Shown: piece after piece, positions 1 to 6,203 of the stretch
Numbering within the stretch: the stretch's first letter is position 1
Layout: every line of letters starts with the position of its first letter
Origin: an uncultured Eubacteriales bacterium
GTDB taxonomy: Bacteria; Bacillota; Clostridia; Peptostreptococcales; Anaerovoracaceae
Assembly (NCBI GenBank): GCA_902766185.1
Contig: CACXCQ010000036.1
Coordinates: forward strand, 1 to 8,592
DNA length: 8,592 nt
Direction of reading: 5' to 3'
Translations under genes and position numbers: made by a program
Notes under the pieces: generated by a model
Database searches by the model: none
What the model saw: the letters and a program-made list of their open reading frames with translations, nothing else
What the model was told of the DNA's origin: nothing

Positions 1-906
1 GCGATCTACATGGGTTCCACCATCGGCTGCATGTTCTCCACCATCAACCCGTTCTCCGTAGGTATCGCTTCCTACGCAGCGGGCACGACCATGAACGCAG
101 GACTGGGCTTCCGTCTCGTGGGCCTGATCATCGGTGCAGCCATCACGGTTATCTACCTGATGAGATACGCCAACAAGATCAAGAAGAATCCGGAACTGTC
201 CCTGGTCGCTGACCAGAGAGAGCTGATCGCAGAGAAATTCAGCGCTGTTGATCTGGAAGCGATTCCGGAGTTCACCACCAGAAGAAAGATCTGCCTGCTT
301 CTCTTCATCGTCACCTTCGGCGTGATGATCTGGGGAATCATGGTTCCCGGATGGTGGTTCGAAGAGCTGTCTGAGCTGTTCATCGTCTCCGGCGTCATCA
401 TCGGTATCGTCGGCGGCATCGGCGAAAAGAACCTGGTTCGTGAGTTCGTCAACGGAGCGGCTGACCTGGTCGGCGTTGCCCTGATCCTGGGCGTGGCCCG
501 TGCGGTCACCATCCTGCTGGACAACGGCAACATCTCCGGCTCCATTCTGGAAGGACTCTCCGGCGCGGTCTCCGGACTGCCCCCGGCAATTTTCCTTATC
601 CTGCTGATGCTGGTATACGTTATCCTGGGCTTCTTCATCAATTCGTCCTCCGGACTGGCGGTACTGTCCATTCCGATCATGGCCCCGCTGGCGGACGTCG
701 TTGGTATCCCCAGAGAACTGATCGTTTCCGCATACGTCTACGGCCTGGGCATCATCACCTTCGTCACCCCGACAGGTATCATCATGCCTTCCCTGGAAGT
801 CGTGGAGACCACCTACGACAGATGGCTGAAGCTGGCCATGCCGCTGGTATGCATACTCACCGTTTTCGGCGCGATCATGCTGGTCGCCCAGTTAATGTTC
901 ACCTAA
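1..906 (+). CDS. YfcC/DcuC-family membrane carrier, C-terminal part (5' end outside window)
   Basis: Integral membrane transporter, cut by the left edge; 301 residues are present, opening in frame at base 1 (A-I-Y-M-G). The fragment has the YfcC-like GSTIGCMFSTINPF stretch at fragment residues 5-18, a re-entrant or substrate-site signature in this family. Hydrophobic helices follow at about 38-55, 97-115, 126-141, 155-173, 196-213, 217-235, 241-262 and 279-300. The FINSSSGLAVLSIPIMAPLAD stretch (212-232) and the TPTG motif (256-259) also fit YfcC. Family members are proposed to carry C4-dicarboxylates or, for YfcC/ArcD-like members, basic amino acids in exchange for ornithine; the substrate here cannot be read from sequence. 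A dipeptidase gene directly downstream favours an amino acid or peptide-derived substrate (inference). The frame ends in two consecutive TAA codons, followed by a hairpin terminator. Family call is firm, substrate is not. Confidence 0.88.
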   Translation, partial: AIYMGSTIGCMFSTINPFSVGIASYAAGTTMNAGLGFRLVGLIIGAAITVIYLMRYANKIKKNPELSLVADQRELIAEKFSAVDLEAIPEFTTRRKICLLLFIVTFGVMIWGIMVPGWWFEELSELFIVSGVIIGIVGGIGEKNLVREFVNGAADLVGVALILGVARAVTILLDNGNISGSILEGLSGAVSGLPPAIFLILLMLVYVILGFFINSSSGLAVLSIPIMAPLADVVGIPRELIVSAYVYGLGIITFVTPTGIIMPSLEVVETTYDRWLKLAMPLVCILTVFGAIMLVAQLMFT

Positions 907-925
907 TAAACACGCACCCGACGAC

Positions 926-953
926 AAAGGCCATGCATTGCGCGTGGCCTTTT
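926..953 (+). terminator. Intrinsic terminator or attenuator between carrier and pepD
   Basis: AAAGGCCATGC (926-936) pairs with GCGTGGCCTTT (942-952), an 11-bp stem with one G-T pair around a 5-base loop, followed by a short T run (950-953). It starts about 20 bases after the carrier stop. No convincing promoter was seen in the roughly 40 bases left before pepD, so partial read-through feeding pepD is likely (inference). Confidence 0.7.
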
Positions 954-977
954 CTCTAAATCAAAAACAAGCAAGAA

Positions 978-983
978 AAGGAG
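978..983 (+). promoter_or_regulatory. Ribosome binding site that fixes the pepD start
   Basis: AAGGAG with an 8-base spacer to the ATG at 992. It decides against the longer open frame that begins at 938. Confidence 0.8.
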
Positions 984-991
984 TTGATCCC

Positions 992-2428
992 ATGACTGTA
1001 TTAAACGGACTTCAGCCGGAGAAGGTCTTCGGATATTTTGAAACCATCTGCCAGATCCCCCATGGCTCCGGCAACACGCAGCAGCTCACCGACTGGCTGG
1101 TGCGCTTCGCCCAGGAGCGGAATCTGGAGCACTATCAGGAAGAGATCGGGAATGTGATCATCATCAAGGAAGCATCCCCGGGCTACGAATCCAGCGAACC
1201 CGTGATCCTTCAGGGTCACATCGACATGGTCTGCAACCAGGAAGAGAGCTGCACGAAGGATATGGCCACCGAGCCTCTGGACCTGGTCGTTGACGGCGAC
1301 GTCATCTATGCGGAAGGCACCACCCTCGGCGGCGATGACGGCGTTGCTGTCGCCTTCATGCTGGCCATCCTCGATGACGATACACTGGCTCACCCCCGTG
1401 TCGAGGCAGTCTTCACCGCAGAGGAAGAAAGCGGTCTGTTCGGCGCTGAGGCCATCGATGTCTCCCCGCTCAAAGGCAGGCGTTTCATCAACATCGATTC
1501 CGAGGACGAGGGCATCCTGACCGTGGGCTGCGCAGGCGGCGTTGACGTCATCGCCGAGATCCCCTTCAGCAGGGAAGCCTACGACGGAAAATGCTTCTCC
1601 GTGAAGCTTTCCGGTCTTCGTGGCGGCCACTCCGGTACGGACATCATCATGGGCCAGGAGAACGCTGTTAAGTCTCTGGGCCGGCTGCTTTATGAGCTGC
1701 AGGAAAACGCTGACGCCAGGATCGTGACCCTGGAAGGCGGCGTTGCGGACAACGTTATCCCCGTCAGCGCCGGCGCGGTCATCGCCGCCCCGGACGAAGC
1801 GAAGGTCCAGGCTGTATGCGATGAATATCAGGCGATCTTCGCCCACGAATTCAAGGTGGACACGGACTTCCAGCTGACGCTCAGCGCCGCGGAAGCGGAC
1901 GCCGATCCCATGGACGCGCCTTCCTGCCGGAAGGTCATCGCCTACCTGATCGGCACCCCCAACGGCATCCAGAAGATGACCCTGGGCATCGACAAGCTCC
2001 CCCAGACTTCCCTTAGCCTGGGCGTGGTCCGCACCCTCGAGTCCGCAGTGAAATACGTCTTCTGCATCCGCAGCTCCGTCGATTCGGAGACCGAGATGGT
2101 TGCCCGCCGGCTGCAGTGCCAGGCGGAAGCCCTGGGCGGAAGCACCCGCAGAGACGGTCCCTATCCCGGCTGGGAATACGCCCCCGTATCTCCCCTCCGC
2201 GATCTGGTCTGCGAAGTCTACAAAGAGCAGACCGGCAAGGACATGGTCATCGAAGCCATCCACGCCGGATTGGAATGCGGCTACTTCGCCGGCAAGATCC
2301 CCGGACTGGACTGCGTTTCCATCGGCCCGGACGTAAACGACGTCCACACCCCCATGGAAAAACTGTACATCGGCTCCGTCCAGAGGACCTGGGAACTGGT
2401 CGTCGAAGTACTTGCCCGGATGAAGTAG
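992..2428 (+). CDS. pepD: Aminoacyl-histidine dipeptidase PepD (M20C metallopeptidase)
   Basis: Cytosolic di-zinc dipeptidase of 478 residues, typical for PepD (also called carnosinase or Xaa-His dipeptidase), which hydrolyses a broad set of dipeptides. Visible catalytic signature: HIDMV with H76 and D78, LGGDDG with the bridging D115, TAEEESG with the general base E145 and metal ligand E146, NIDSE with D169, GLRGGHSG with H213 in the lid/dimerisation domain (roughly 200-375), and the final metal-ligand region DVNDVHTP with H452. All expected ligands are present, so the enzyme should be active. The ATG at 992 is chosen because AAGGAG (978-983) lies 8 bases upstream. An in-frame extension to 938 would begin inside the terminator stem and has no ribosome site. 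The gene follows the YfcC-type carrier in the same direction, which fits peptide or amino acid catabolism. Confidence 0.95.
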   Translation: MTVLNGLQPEKVFGYFETICQIPHGSGNTQQLTDWLVRFAQERNLEHYQEEIGNVIIIKEASPGYESSEPVILQGHIDMVCNQEESCTKDMATEPLDLVVDGDVIYAEGTTLGGDDGVAVAFMLAILDDDTLAHPRVEAVFTAEEESGLFGAEAIDVSPLKGRRFINIDSEDEGILTVGCAGGVDVIAEIPFSREAYDGKCFSVKLSGLRGGHSGTDIIMGQENAVKSLGRLLYELQENADARIVTLEGGVADNVIPVSAGAVIAAPDEAKVQAVCDEYQAIFAHEFKVDTDFQLTLSAAEADADPMDAPSCRKVIAYLIGTPNGIQKMTLGIDKLPQTSLSLGVVRTLESAVKYVFCIRSSVDSETEMVARRLQCQAEALGGSTRRDGPYPGWEYAPVSPLRDLVCEVYKEQTGKDMVIEAIHAGLECGYFAGKIPGLDCVSIGPDVNDVHTPMEKLYIGSVQRTWELVVEVLARMK

Positions 2429-2457
2429 CGGGCGGCTCCCACAATACCGACGCATAC

Positions 2458-2495
2458 AAAAACAGTCGCATTGATCTCAGTGCGACTGTTTTTTT
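2458..2495. terminator. Strong intrinsic terminator after pepD, apparently bidirectional
   Basis: A perfect 13-bp stem, AAAAACAGTCGCA (2458-2470) with TGCGACTGTTTTT (2481-2493), encloses a 10-base loop and is followed by a T run (2489-2495). It lies 30 bases after the pepD stop. The A run on its left side provides a T run on the opposite strand, so it could also stop the leftward operon that ends at 2869, which has no obvious terminator of its own closer by. Confidence 0.9.
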
Positions 2496-2580
2496 CACGT
2501 CCTGGTTGTAGTGTAACTTCCGTTTGGTCGGCTGCGCGGAGAGGCTGTGGATAGGCAGCGTCAGTCCTGAACAGCCTCAA

Positions 2581-2834
2581 CGTGTAGATCTCCCCCTCCA
2601 ATCGTCGAATCAACATTTTTTGGATCATGGAGGCCCGGTGGCCTTTGCCAGAATGGGGCTCTCGTGTTGATCTTACATGGGATTTCTCAAATCAACATTG
2701 AAACAGGGAGAATCCGTGTTGATTACTGAATCCTCGAACTGTATCTACATGGATCACTCAAACTGGAAATAAGTACGGGTCATTTTCTCCTCCATCGTGT
2801 GGATTCACAGACGAGAATCGAAAATCAACACGAG
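2581..2834. repeat. Array of four CGTGTNGAT-N19-ATCNACA inverted units in 26-bp register
   Basis: Four units, each a left arm TGTNGAT and a right arm ATCNACA with exactly 19 bases between: 2583/2609, 2665/2691, 2717/2743 and 2798/2824 (arm starts). All four left arms are preceded by CG, giving CGTGTNGAT at 2581, 2663, 2715 and 2796. Gaps between units are 49, 19 and 48 bases, so the array is symmetric about 2707. The second right arm and third left arm are also 26 apart. The first and third units, and the second and fourth, are 134 and 133 bases apart. Arms from different units also match perfectly: CTCGTGTTGAT (2661-2671) with ATCAACACGAG (2824-2834), and TGTAGAT (2583) with ATCTACA (2743). 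Loop sequences are poorly conserved. Function is unknown; it could be a decayed miniature mobile element, a protein-binding array or a structured RNA. Confidence 0.7.
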
Positions 2835-2860
2835 CGCACGCTGGAGAGACGAGCGCACGC
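2830..2860 (+). repeat. 12-bp direct repeat ACGAGCGCACGC
   Basis: Two identical copies, 2830-2841 and 2849-2860, with a 19-bp period. The first overlaps the last arm of the inverted-unit array and the second ends 8 bases before the stop codon of the YbaK-family gene. It could be a small duplication at the edge of the array. Confidence 0.6.
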
Positions 2861-2868
2861 CGGCGGCG

Positions 2869-3351
2869 CTACAGGTCGATGTACTCCGCGGTGCAGCCGA
2901 AGTCCCGCAGCAAATCCAGGACGTCCTCCGCATGGAGGAACACGGTGGCCGCGTTGTCATTGGGATGGGCATCCATCAGGCCTTCGCTGAATTCCCGGTC
3001 GATGTAGGTCTTTACTTTCTTCTCTTCGTCGTTGAGCGCGCCGAAGGGCCCCACGGCGCCGGAGATCACTCCCAGCATCCGGTCCAGGTCTTCCTCGGAG
3101 GCGAAGGATAGGGCGGTGGTTCCCAGGATCTCCCGGACCTGCTTCAGATCCACGGGCTTGTCTTCCTTCGTGGTGATGATGAAGTAGTTTTTCTTCTTCT
3201 TGTCCCGCAGGAAGAAGTTCTTCGTTCCCGCTCCCTGGTGAGGCAGTCCTAGCTTCTCCGACTCCGCCACCGTGTGGATGGGTTCGTGCTCATATATTTC
3301 GTACGCGACGCCGCGCTCATCCAGAAGCGCGGTGATCTCGGTCTTGTTCAT
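2869..3351 (-). CDS. YbaK/ProX-family aminoacyl-tRNA deacylase (PrdX-like)
   Basis: Free-standing 160-residue relative of the prolyl-tRNA synthetase editing domain. Family members hydrolyse mischarged aminoacyl-tRNA such as Ala-tRNAPro or Cys-tRNAPro in the cytosol. Seen here: the N-terminal YEIYEHEPIHTVAES stretch (18-32), TKNFFLRD (43-50) with K44 at the position of the conserved catalytic lysine, KPVDLK (65-70), the LSFASEEDL segment (81-89), GAVGPFGALND (98-108) and HPNDNAATV (129-137), all classic for the ProX/PrdX subgroup. The ATG at 3351 is preferred because AAGGAG sits 10 bases upstream. The frame stays open further upstream through the 16-bp repeats but has no ribosome site there. 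It is the last gene of a leftward operon behind the SGNH hydrolase. Exact editing specificity (Ala versus Cys) cannot be read with certainty; the TKNFF and HPND motifs lean to the Ala-type. Confidence 0.9.
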   Translation of the reverse strand: MNKTEITALLDERGVAYEIYEHEPIHTVAESEKLGLPHQGAGTKNFFLRDKKKKNYFIITTKEDKPVDLKQVREILGTTALSFASEEDLDRMLGVISGAVGPFGALNDEEKKVKTYIDREFSEGLMDAHPNDNAATVFLHAEDVLDLLRDFGCTAEYIDL

Positions 3352-3370
3352 CCGTCTTACTCTCCTTCCT

Positions 3371-3418
3371 GAGTTTCGCTGCATCTCAGTTTCCCTGCAT
3401 CTCAGTTTCCCTGCATCT
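3371..3418 (-). repeat. Three tandem 16-bp repeats across the hydrolase stop codon
   Basis: Units 3387-3402 and 3403-3418 are identical (CAGTTTCCCTGCATCT on the + strand); 3371-3386 is a third copy with two changes. On the coding strand each perfect unit reads ATG CAG GGA AAC followed by TGA when joined to the next base. The hydrolase terminates within the first unit met by the ribosome, ending M-Q-G-N. The third copy has TCA where the others have TGA and leads into the ribosome binding site of the next gene. Confidence 0.85.
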
Positions 3419-4055
3419 CCCGAACCCTGTCCGCGATGACGCATGCCAGAGTCTCGTGGGCCTCCGGCATGAGGTGCAGGCTGTCCAGCTCCGAGGTCTC
3501 GATGAAGTCGGAGGCGTCCAGGAAATCGCACTGCAGAAGCCCCGATCCGGTGAAGGCTTCGGCTTCACGGCGGAACAGCGGGGCCAATCTGGCCGAACGC
3601 TCGATGGCGTCCCGGTCGAATCCGTCGGAGGCGGGGGAGCTTTCGATCCCCTCCCGCAGCACCGGCGGGGCGATGAGCAGCACCCGGGGCGCGAAGCCCT
3701 GCTTTTCCTTCAGGAAGAGGGCGATGGTCTCCAGGATCTCGTGGATCCCTGCCGCGATGTCCTCGGGGGAGGCGCGAAAGACCCGCTTCAGGTCGTTGCT
3801 GCCCAGCATGAGGATCACCAGGTCCAGAGGCTTGTGGCTGTTCAGGCAGGCCGGCAGATAGCTGCGGCCGTCCTTCCATGGCTCATCCTCCGGGGTGAAG
3901 GCCGCGGTCCTTCCGTTGCAGCCCTCCTCCACGATCCGGTCCTGAGGCAAAAGCCGCTGCAGGACGCAGGGCCAGCGGACCTCCGGCGGATAACGCATCC
4001 CGTCCGCGGGATCGTACCCGTAAGTATTGGAATCTCCGTAGCACAGAATATTCAT
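3402..4055 (-). CDS. SGNH/GDSL-family hydrolase (putative esterase/arylesterase)
   Basis: Single-domain SGNH hydrolase of 217 residues, no signal peptide, so cytosolic. All four blocks are visible: block I GDSNTYG with nucleophile S9, block II NGRT with oxyanion G48, block III GSND (85-88) with N87, and block V DSLHL with D191 and H194 completing the triad. The closest type appears to be the arylesterase/acyl-hydrolase group beginning ILCYGDSNTYG; the natural ester is unknown. The start is a choice between ATG at 4055, whose A is shared with the TGA of the malic enzyme gene upstream, and GTG at 4058. AGGAG lies 13 bases before the ATG and 10 before the GTG. ATG is reported because the family usually starts just before ILCYGD. 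The overlap implies translational coupling with malic enzyme. The C-terminal M-Q-G-N is encoded by the first 16-bp repeat unit. Confidence 0.9.
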   Translation of the reverse strand: MNILCYGDSNTYGYDPADGMRYPPEVRWPCVLQRLLPQDRIVEEGCNGRTAAFTPEDEPWKDGRSYLPACLNSHKPLDLVILMLGSNDLKRVFRASPEDIAAGIHEILETIALFLKEKQGFAPRVLLIAPPVLREGIESSPASDGFDRDAIERSARLAPLFRREAEAFTGSGLLQCDFLDASDFIETSELDSLHLMPEAHETLACVIADRVREMQGN

Positions 4056-5230
4056 CACAGTCTCGCCACTCCTGTCTGCCGCGCCGCTTCCGAGACGGCA
4101 GCCGCGACGGCCGCGCCGACGCCCGGCGCGAACGCCTTGGGAATGATGTTGTCCGCCCGCAGCTCATCCTCGGGGATGAACTCCGCCAGAGCTCTGGCCG
4201 CGGCGATCTTCATTTCTTCATTGATGGTCCTGGCCCGTACATCGAAGGTTCCCCGGAAGATGCCCGGGAAGGCCAGCACGTTGTTGATCTGGTTCGGAAA
4301 GTCGGACCTGCCGGTAGCGATGACCGCAGCGCCGGCAGCCTTCGCATCCTCCGGAAAGATCTCCGGCGTAGGATTGGCGCAGGCGAAGATGATGGGATCC
4401 CGGTTCATGGAACGGACCATGTCCTTGGTCACCAGACCCGGCGCGGACACGCCGATGAACACGTCGGCACCCTTCAGGGCGTCCGCCAGGCTCCCTCGCT
4501 CGTCGTTGATGTTCGTGACCAGTGCCATCTCATCCTTGATCCAGTTCATGCCCTCCGGCCTGTCTTTGTAGATGATCCCGTTGCGGTCGGTCATCACGAT
4601 GTTGCGGTAGCCCGCGGAGAGCAGCAGCCTGGTGATGGACACTGCCGCGGCACCGGCGCCGGAGGTGACGATCCTGACGTCTTCCTTCTTTTTGCCCACG
4701 ATCTTCAGGGCGTTGCTGAGCCCTGCCAGAGTGATCACCGCCGTGCCGTGCTGGTCGTCGTGAAAGATCGGAATGTCACACAGCTCCTTCAGCCTGCGCT
4801 CGATCTCAAAGCAGCGGGGCGCGGAGATGTCCTCCAGATTGATGCCACCGAAGGAGCCGGAGATCATGTACACAGTCCTGACGATGTCCACCACTTCCTT
4901 GGATTTGATGCACAGCGGGAAGGCGTCCACATCGCCGAAGGCCTTGAAGAGAACGCACTTGCCTTCCATGACGGGCATTCCCGCCTCCGGCCCGATGTCT
5001 CCGAGTCCCAGCACCGCGGTCCCGTCCGTCACCACCGCGCAGAGGTTCCATCGCCTCGTCAGCTCGTAGCTCTTGTCGATGTCGTCCCGGATCTCCAGGC
5101 AGGGCGCCGCCACCCCGGGGGTGTACGCCAGAGAAAGATCCTCCTCGCTGTTCACGGGGACCCTCGAGACGACCTCGATCTTCCCCTCCCATTGTTCGTG
5201 CAGTTCACTGGATGCTTTCCCGTAGTCCAT
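4055..5230 (-). CDS. Malic enzyme, NAD(P)-dependent, short bacterial form
   Basis: Oxidative decarboxylation of L-malate to pyruvate with reduction of NAD(P). The 391-residue length matches the stand-alone bacterial form, without the C-terminal phosphotransacetylase-like domain of MaeB. Seen: SLAYTPGVAAP (33-43) with catalytic Y36, a VTDGTAVLGLGDIGP segment (67-81), MEGK with K91, INLEDISAP with metal-ligand E133/D134, FHDDQHGTA (156-164) with D158/D159, the dinucleotide-binding GAGAAA (191-196), CANPTPE (284-290), and SDFPNQINNVLAFPG (309-323). The ATG at 5230 has AAGGAGG (rc of 5237-5243) 6 bases away. Upstream in-frame starts lack ribosome sites and overlap the fumarase gene. NAD versus NADP preference cannot be settled from what is visible. 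It is the first gene of the leftward operon, divergent from the fumarase genes, placing it in a fumarate-malate-pyruvate branch. Confidence 0.96.
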   Translation of the reverse strand: MDYGKASSELHEQWEGKIEVVSRVPVNSEEDLSLAYTPGVAAPCLEIRDDIDKSYELTRRWNLCAVVTDGTAVLGLGDIGPEAGMPVMEGKCVLFKAFGDVDAFPLCIKSKEVVDIVRTVYMISGSFGGINLEDISAPRCFEIERRLKELCDIPIFHDDQHGTAVITLAGLSNALKIVGKKKEDVRIVTSGAGAAAVSITRLLLSAGYRNIVMTDRNGIIYKDRPEGMNWIKDEMALVTNINDERGSLADALKGADVFIGVSAPGLVTKDMVRSMNRDPIIFACANPTPEIFPEDAKAAGAAVIATGRSDFPNQINNVLAFPGIFRGTFDVRARTINEEMKIAAARALAEFIPEDELRADNIIPKAFAPGVGAAVAAAVSEAARQTGVARL

Positions 5231-5275
5231 TCCGTTCCTCCTTGCGTCTTTCTTTTCCGTTTTTGACATGGAGCC

Positions 5276-5281
5276 ATTGTA
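5276..5281 (-). promoter_or_regulatory. Candidate extended -10 promoter for the malic enzyme operon
   Basis: On the minus strand the sequence reads TGGTACAAT, matching an extended -10 (TGnTATAAT) with one change. No good -35 lies at 16-18 bases, as is common for extended -10 promoters. It lies about 45 bases upstream of the malic enzyme ATG, leaving a leader of roughly 40 bases. Confidence 0.55.
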
Positions 5282-5310
5282 CCACATTTCCCCAAAAACT
5301 GCATCCGCAC

Positions 5311-5342
5311 TTGATTCGCGAAAAAAATCCGTATAGTATAAC
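5311..5342 (+). promoter_or_regulatory. Candidate promoter for the fumarase genes
   Basis: TTGATT (5311-5316) is a fair -35. The -10 is either TATAGT (5332-5337, 15-base spacing) or the overlapping TATAAC (5337-5342, 20-base spacing). The ribosome site GGGAGGT (5349-5355) follows at once, so the mRNA leader would be very short. An 8-bp palindrome TTCGCGAA (5315-5322) overlaps the -35 and spacer and could be an operator half or chance. Confidence 0.5.
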
Positions 5343-5360
5343 CCTATCGGGAGGTATGAC

Positions 5361-6203
5361 ATGAGAGAACTGGACGTGAAGCAGATCACGGAGGCGGTGG
5401 CCAGCCTTTGCACGGAGGCCAACCATCAGCTGGACGAGACTGCCCGGGCCTGTATCGCCCGGCGGCGGGAGGAGGAGGATCACCCCGGCGCAAAGGCTGT
5501 ACTGGCCATCATCGAAGAGAACATCGAAATCGCCTCGGCGGGAGTGTTCCCCCTGTGCCAGGACACGGGCATGGCCTGCATTTTCGTGGAGCTGGGCCAG
5601 GATGTCCACCTGGTGGGCGGAGACCTGGAGACGGCCATCAACGAAGGCGTGGCCCGGGGCTATACCGAAGGGTTCCTGCGAAAATCCATCGTGAGGGATC
5701 CTTTGCGCAGGGTGAATACGGAGGACAATACGCCGGCGGACATCAACGTGAGGATCGTGCCGGGGCAGCAGGTGAAGATCATCGCCGCTCCCAAGGGCTT
5801 CGGCTCGGAGAACATGAGCCAGATCCGGATGCTCCCCCCTTCGGCGGGACAGCAGGGGGTGGAGGATTTCGTGGTGTCCGTATGCGAGGCCGCCGGCGCG
5901 AACCCCTGCCCGCCCATCGTCGTGGGCGTAGGGATCGGCGGCAACTTCAACCGGGCGCCGCTGCTGGCCAAACAGGCGCTGCTGGTGCCTTTGGATCAGG
6001 CGAACCCGGACCCCTACTACGCGGAGATGGAGGCGCGGCTGCTTGAGCGGATCAACGCGCTGGGCATCGGGCCCCAGGGCTTCGGCGGAAGGACCACCGC
6101 CCTGAAGGTGAGCATCCTCGCCGCTCCCACCCACATCGCCGGGCTTCCGGTGGCGGTGAACATCAACTGCCACGTCAGCCGGCACAGGGAGGTGATCCTG
6201 TAA
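5361..6203 (+). CDS. Class I fumarate hydratase, alpha subunit
   Basis: N-terminal half of the oxygen-sensitive [4Fe-4S] hydro-lyase that interconverts fumarate and malate; two-subunit form, 280 residues as expected for the alpha chain. Cysteines in the three cluster-ligand contexts are present: PLCQDTG (C66), NPCPP (C183) and NINCHVSRH (C270). The GSENMSQ segment (148-154) and GVGIGGNFNRAP (189-200) are family hallmarks. The ATG at 5361 has GGGAGGT 5 bases upstream; another ATG at 5356 is out of frame. The stop TAA shares its last A with the beta-subunit ATG, so the subunits are translationally coupled. The related L-tartrate dehydratase (TtdA) has the same architecture and cannot be fully excluded, but the divergent malic enzyme favours fumarase. 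Confidence 0.93.
   Translation: MRELDVKQITEAVASLCTEANHQLDETARACIARRREEEDHPGAKAVLAIIEENIEIASAGVFPLCQDTGMACIFVELGQDVHLVGGDLETAINEGVARGYTEGFLRKSIVRDPLRRVNTEDNTPADINVRIVPGQQVKIIAAPKGFGSENMSQIRMLPPSAGQQGVEDFVVSVCEAAGANPCPPIVVGVGIGGNFNRAPLLAKQALLVPLDQANPDPYYAEMEARLLERINALGIGPQGFGGRTTALKVSILAAPTHIAGLPVAVNINCHVSRHREVIL

Larger units (their letters stand above)
2496..2868. other. Non-coding intergenic stretch of about 370 bases
   Basis: It lies between the pepD terminator and the 3' end of the YbaK-family gene, that is, between convergent transcription units, so it should contain no gene promoter for either neighbour. The short open frames in it have no ribosome site and no recognisable product. Its base composition is more mixed than the flanking genes. 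The structured part is the repeat array at 2581-2834, described separately. The first 85 bases (2496-2580) show nothing recognisable. Confidence 0.7.

Noticed and set aside
1001..2455. 484-codon open frame on the minus strand opposite pepD
   Set aside because: It mirrors a well-supported pepD reading frame, gives a low-complexity product with no family resemblance, and has no ribosome site; a by-product of GC-rich codons.
2583..2830. TTGAT and ATCAA half-sites resembling FNR/CRP-family operators
   Set aside because: The FNR consensus needs TTGAT-N4-ATCAA; here the halves are 19 bases apart every time, and the region lies between convergent genes where no promoter is expected.
2581..2834. CRISPR-like array
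   Set aside because: The repeated part is only 7-9 bases in alternating orientation, intervals alternate between 19 and 48-49, and no cas gene is present.
2797..3111. Plus-strand open frame beginning in the intergenic array
   Set aside because: It has no ribosome site and is antisense to the clearly identified YbaK-family gene for most of its length.
3352..3531. Longer N-terminus for the YbaK-family protein
   Set aside because: It would run through the 16-bp repeats and into the hydrolase gene in another frame; the family starts near MNKTEIT and has a good ribosome site there.
5231..5422. Longer N-terminus for malic enzyme
   Set aside because: The extra 64 residues match no malic enzyme, overlap the fumarase start and the promoters, and lack a ribosome site; AAGGAGG is placed for the ATG at 5230.
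5205..6185. Long minus-strand open frame opposite the fumarase alpha gene
   Set aside because: It is antisense to a gene with all expected cysteines and motifs, and the translation is rich in H, R, G and D with no recognisable domain.
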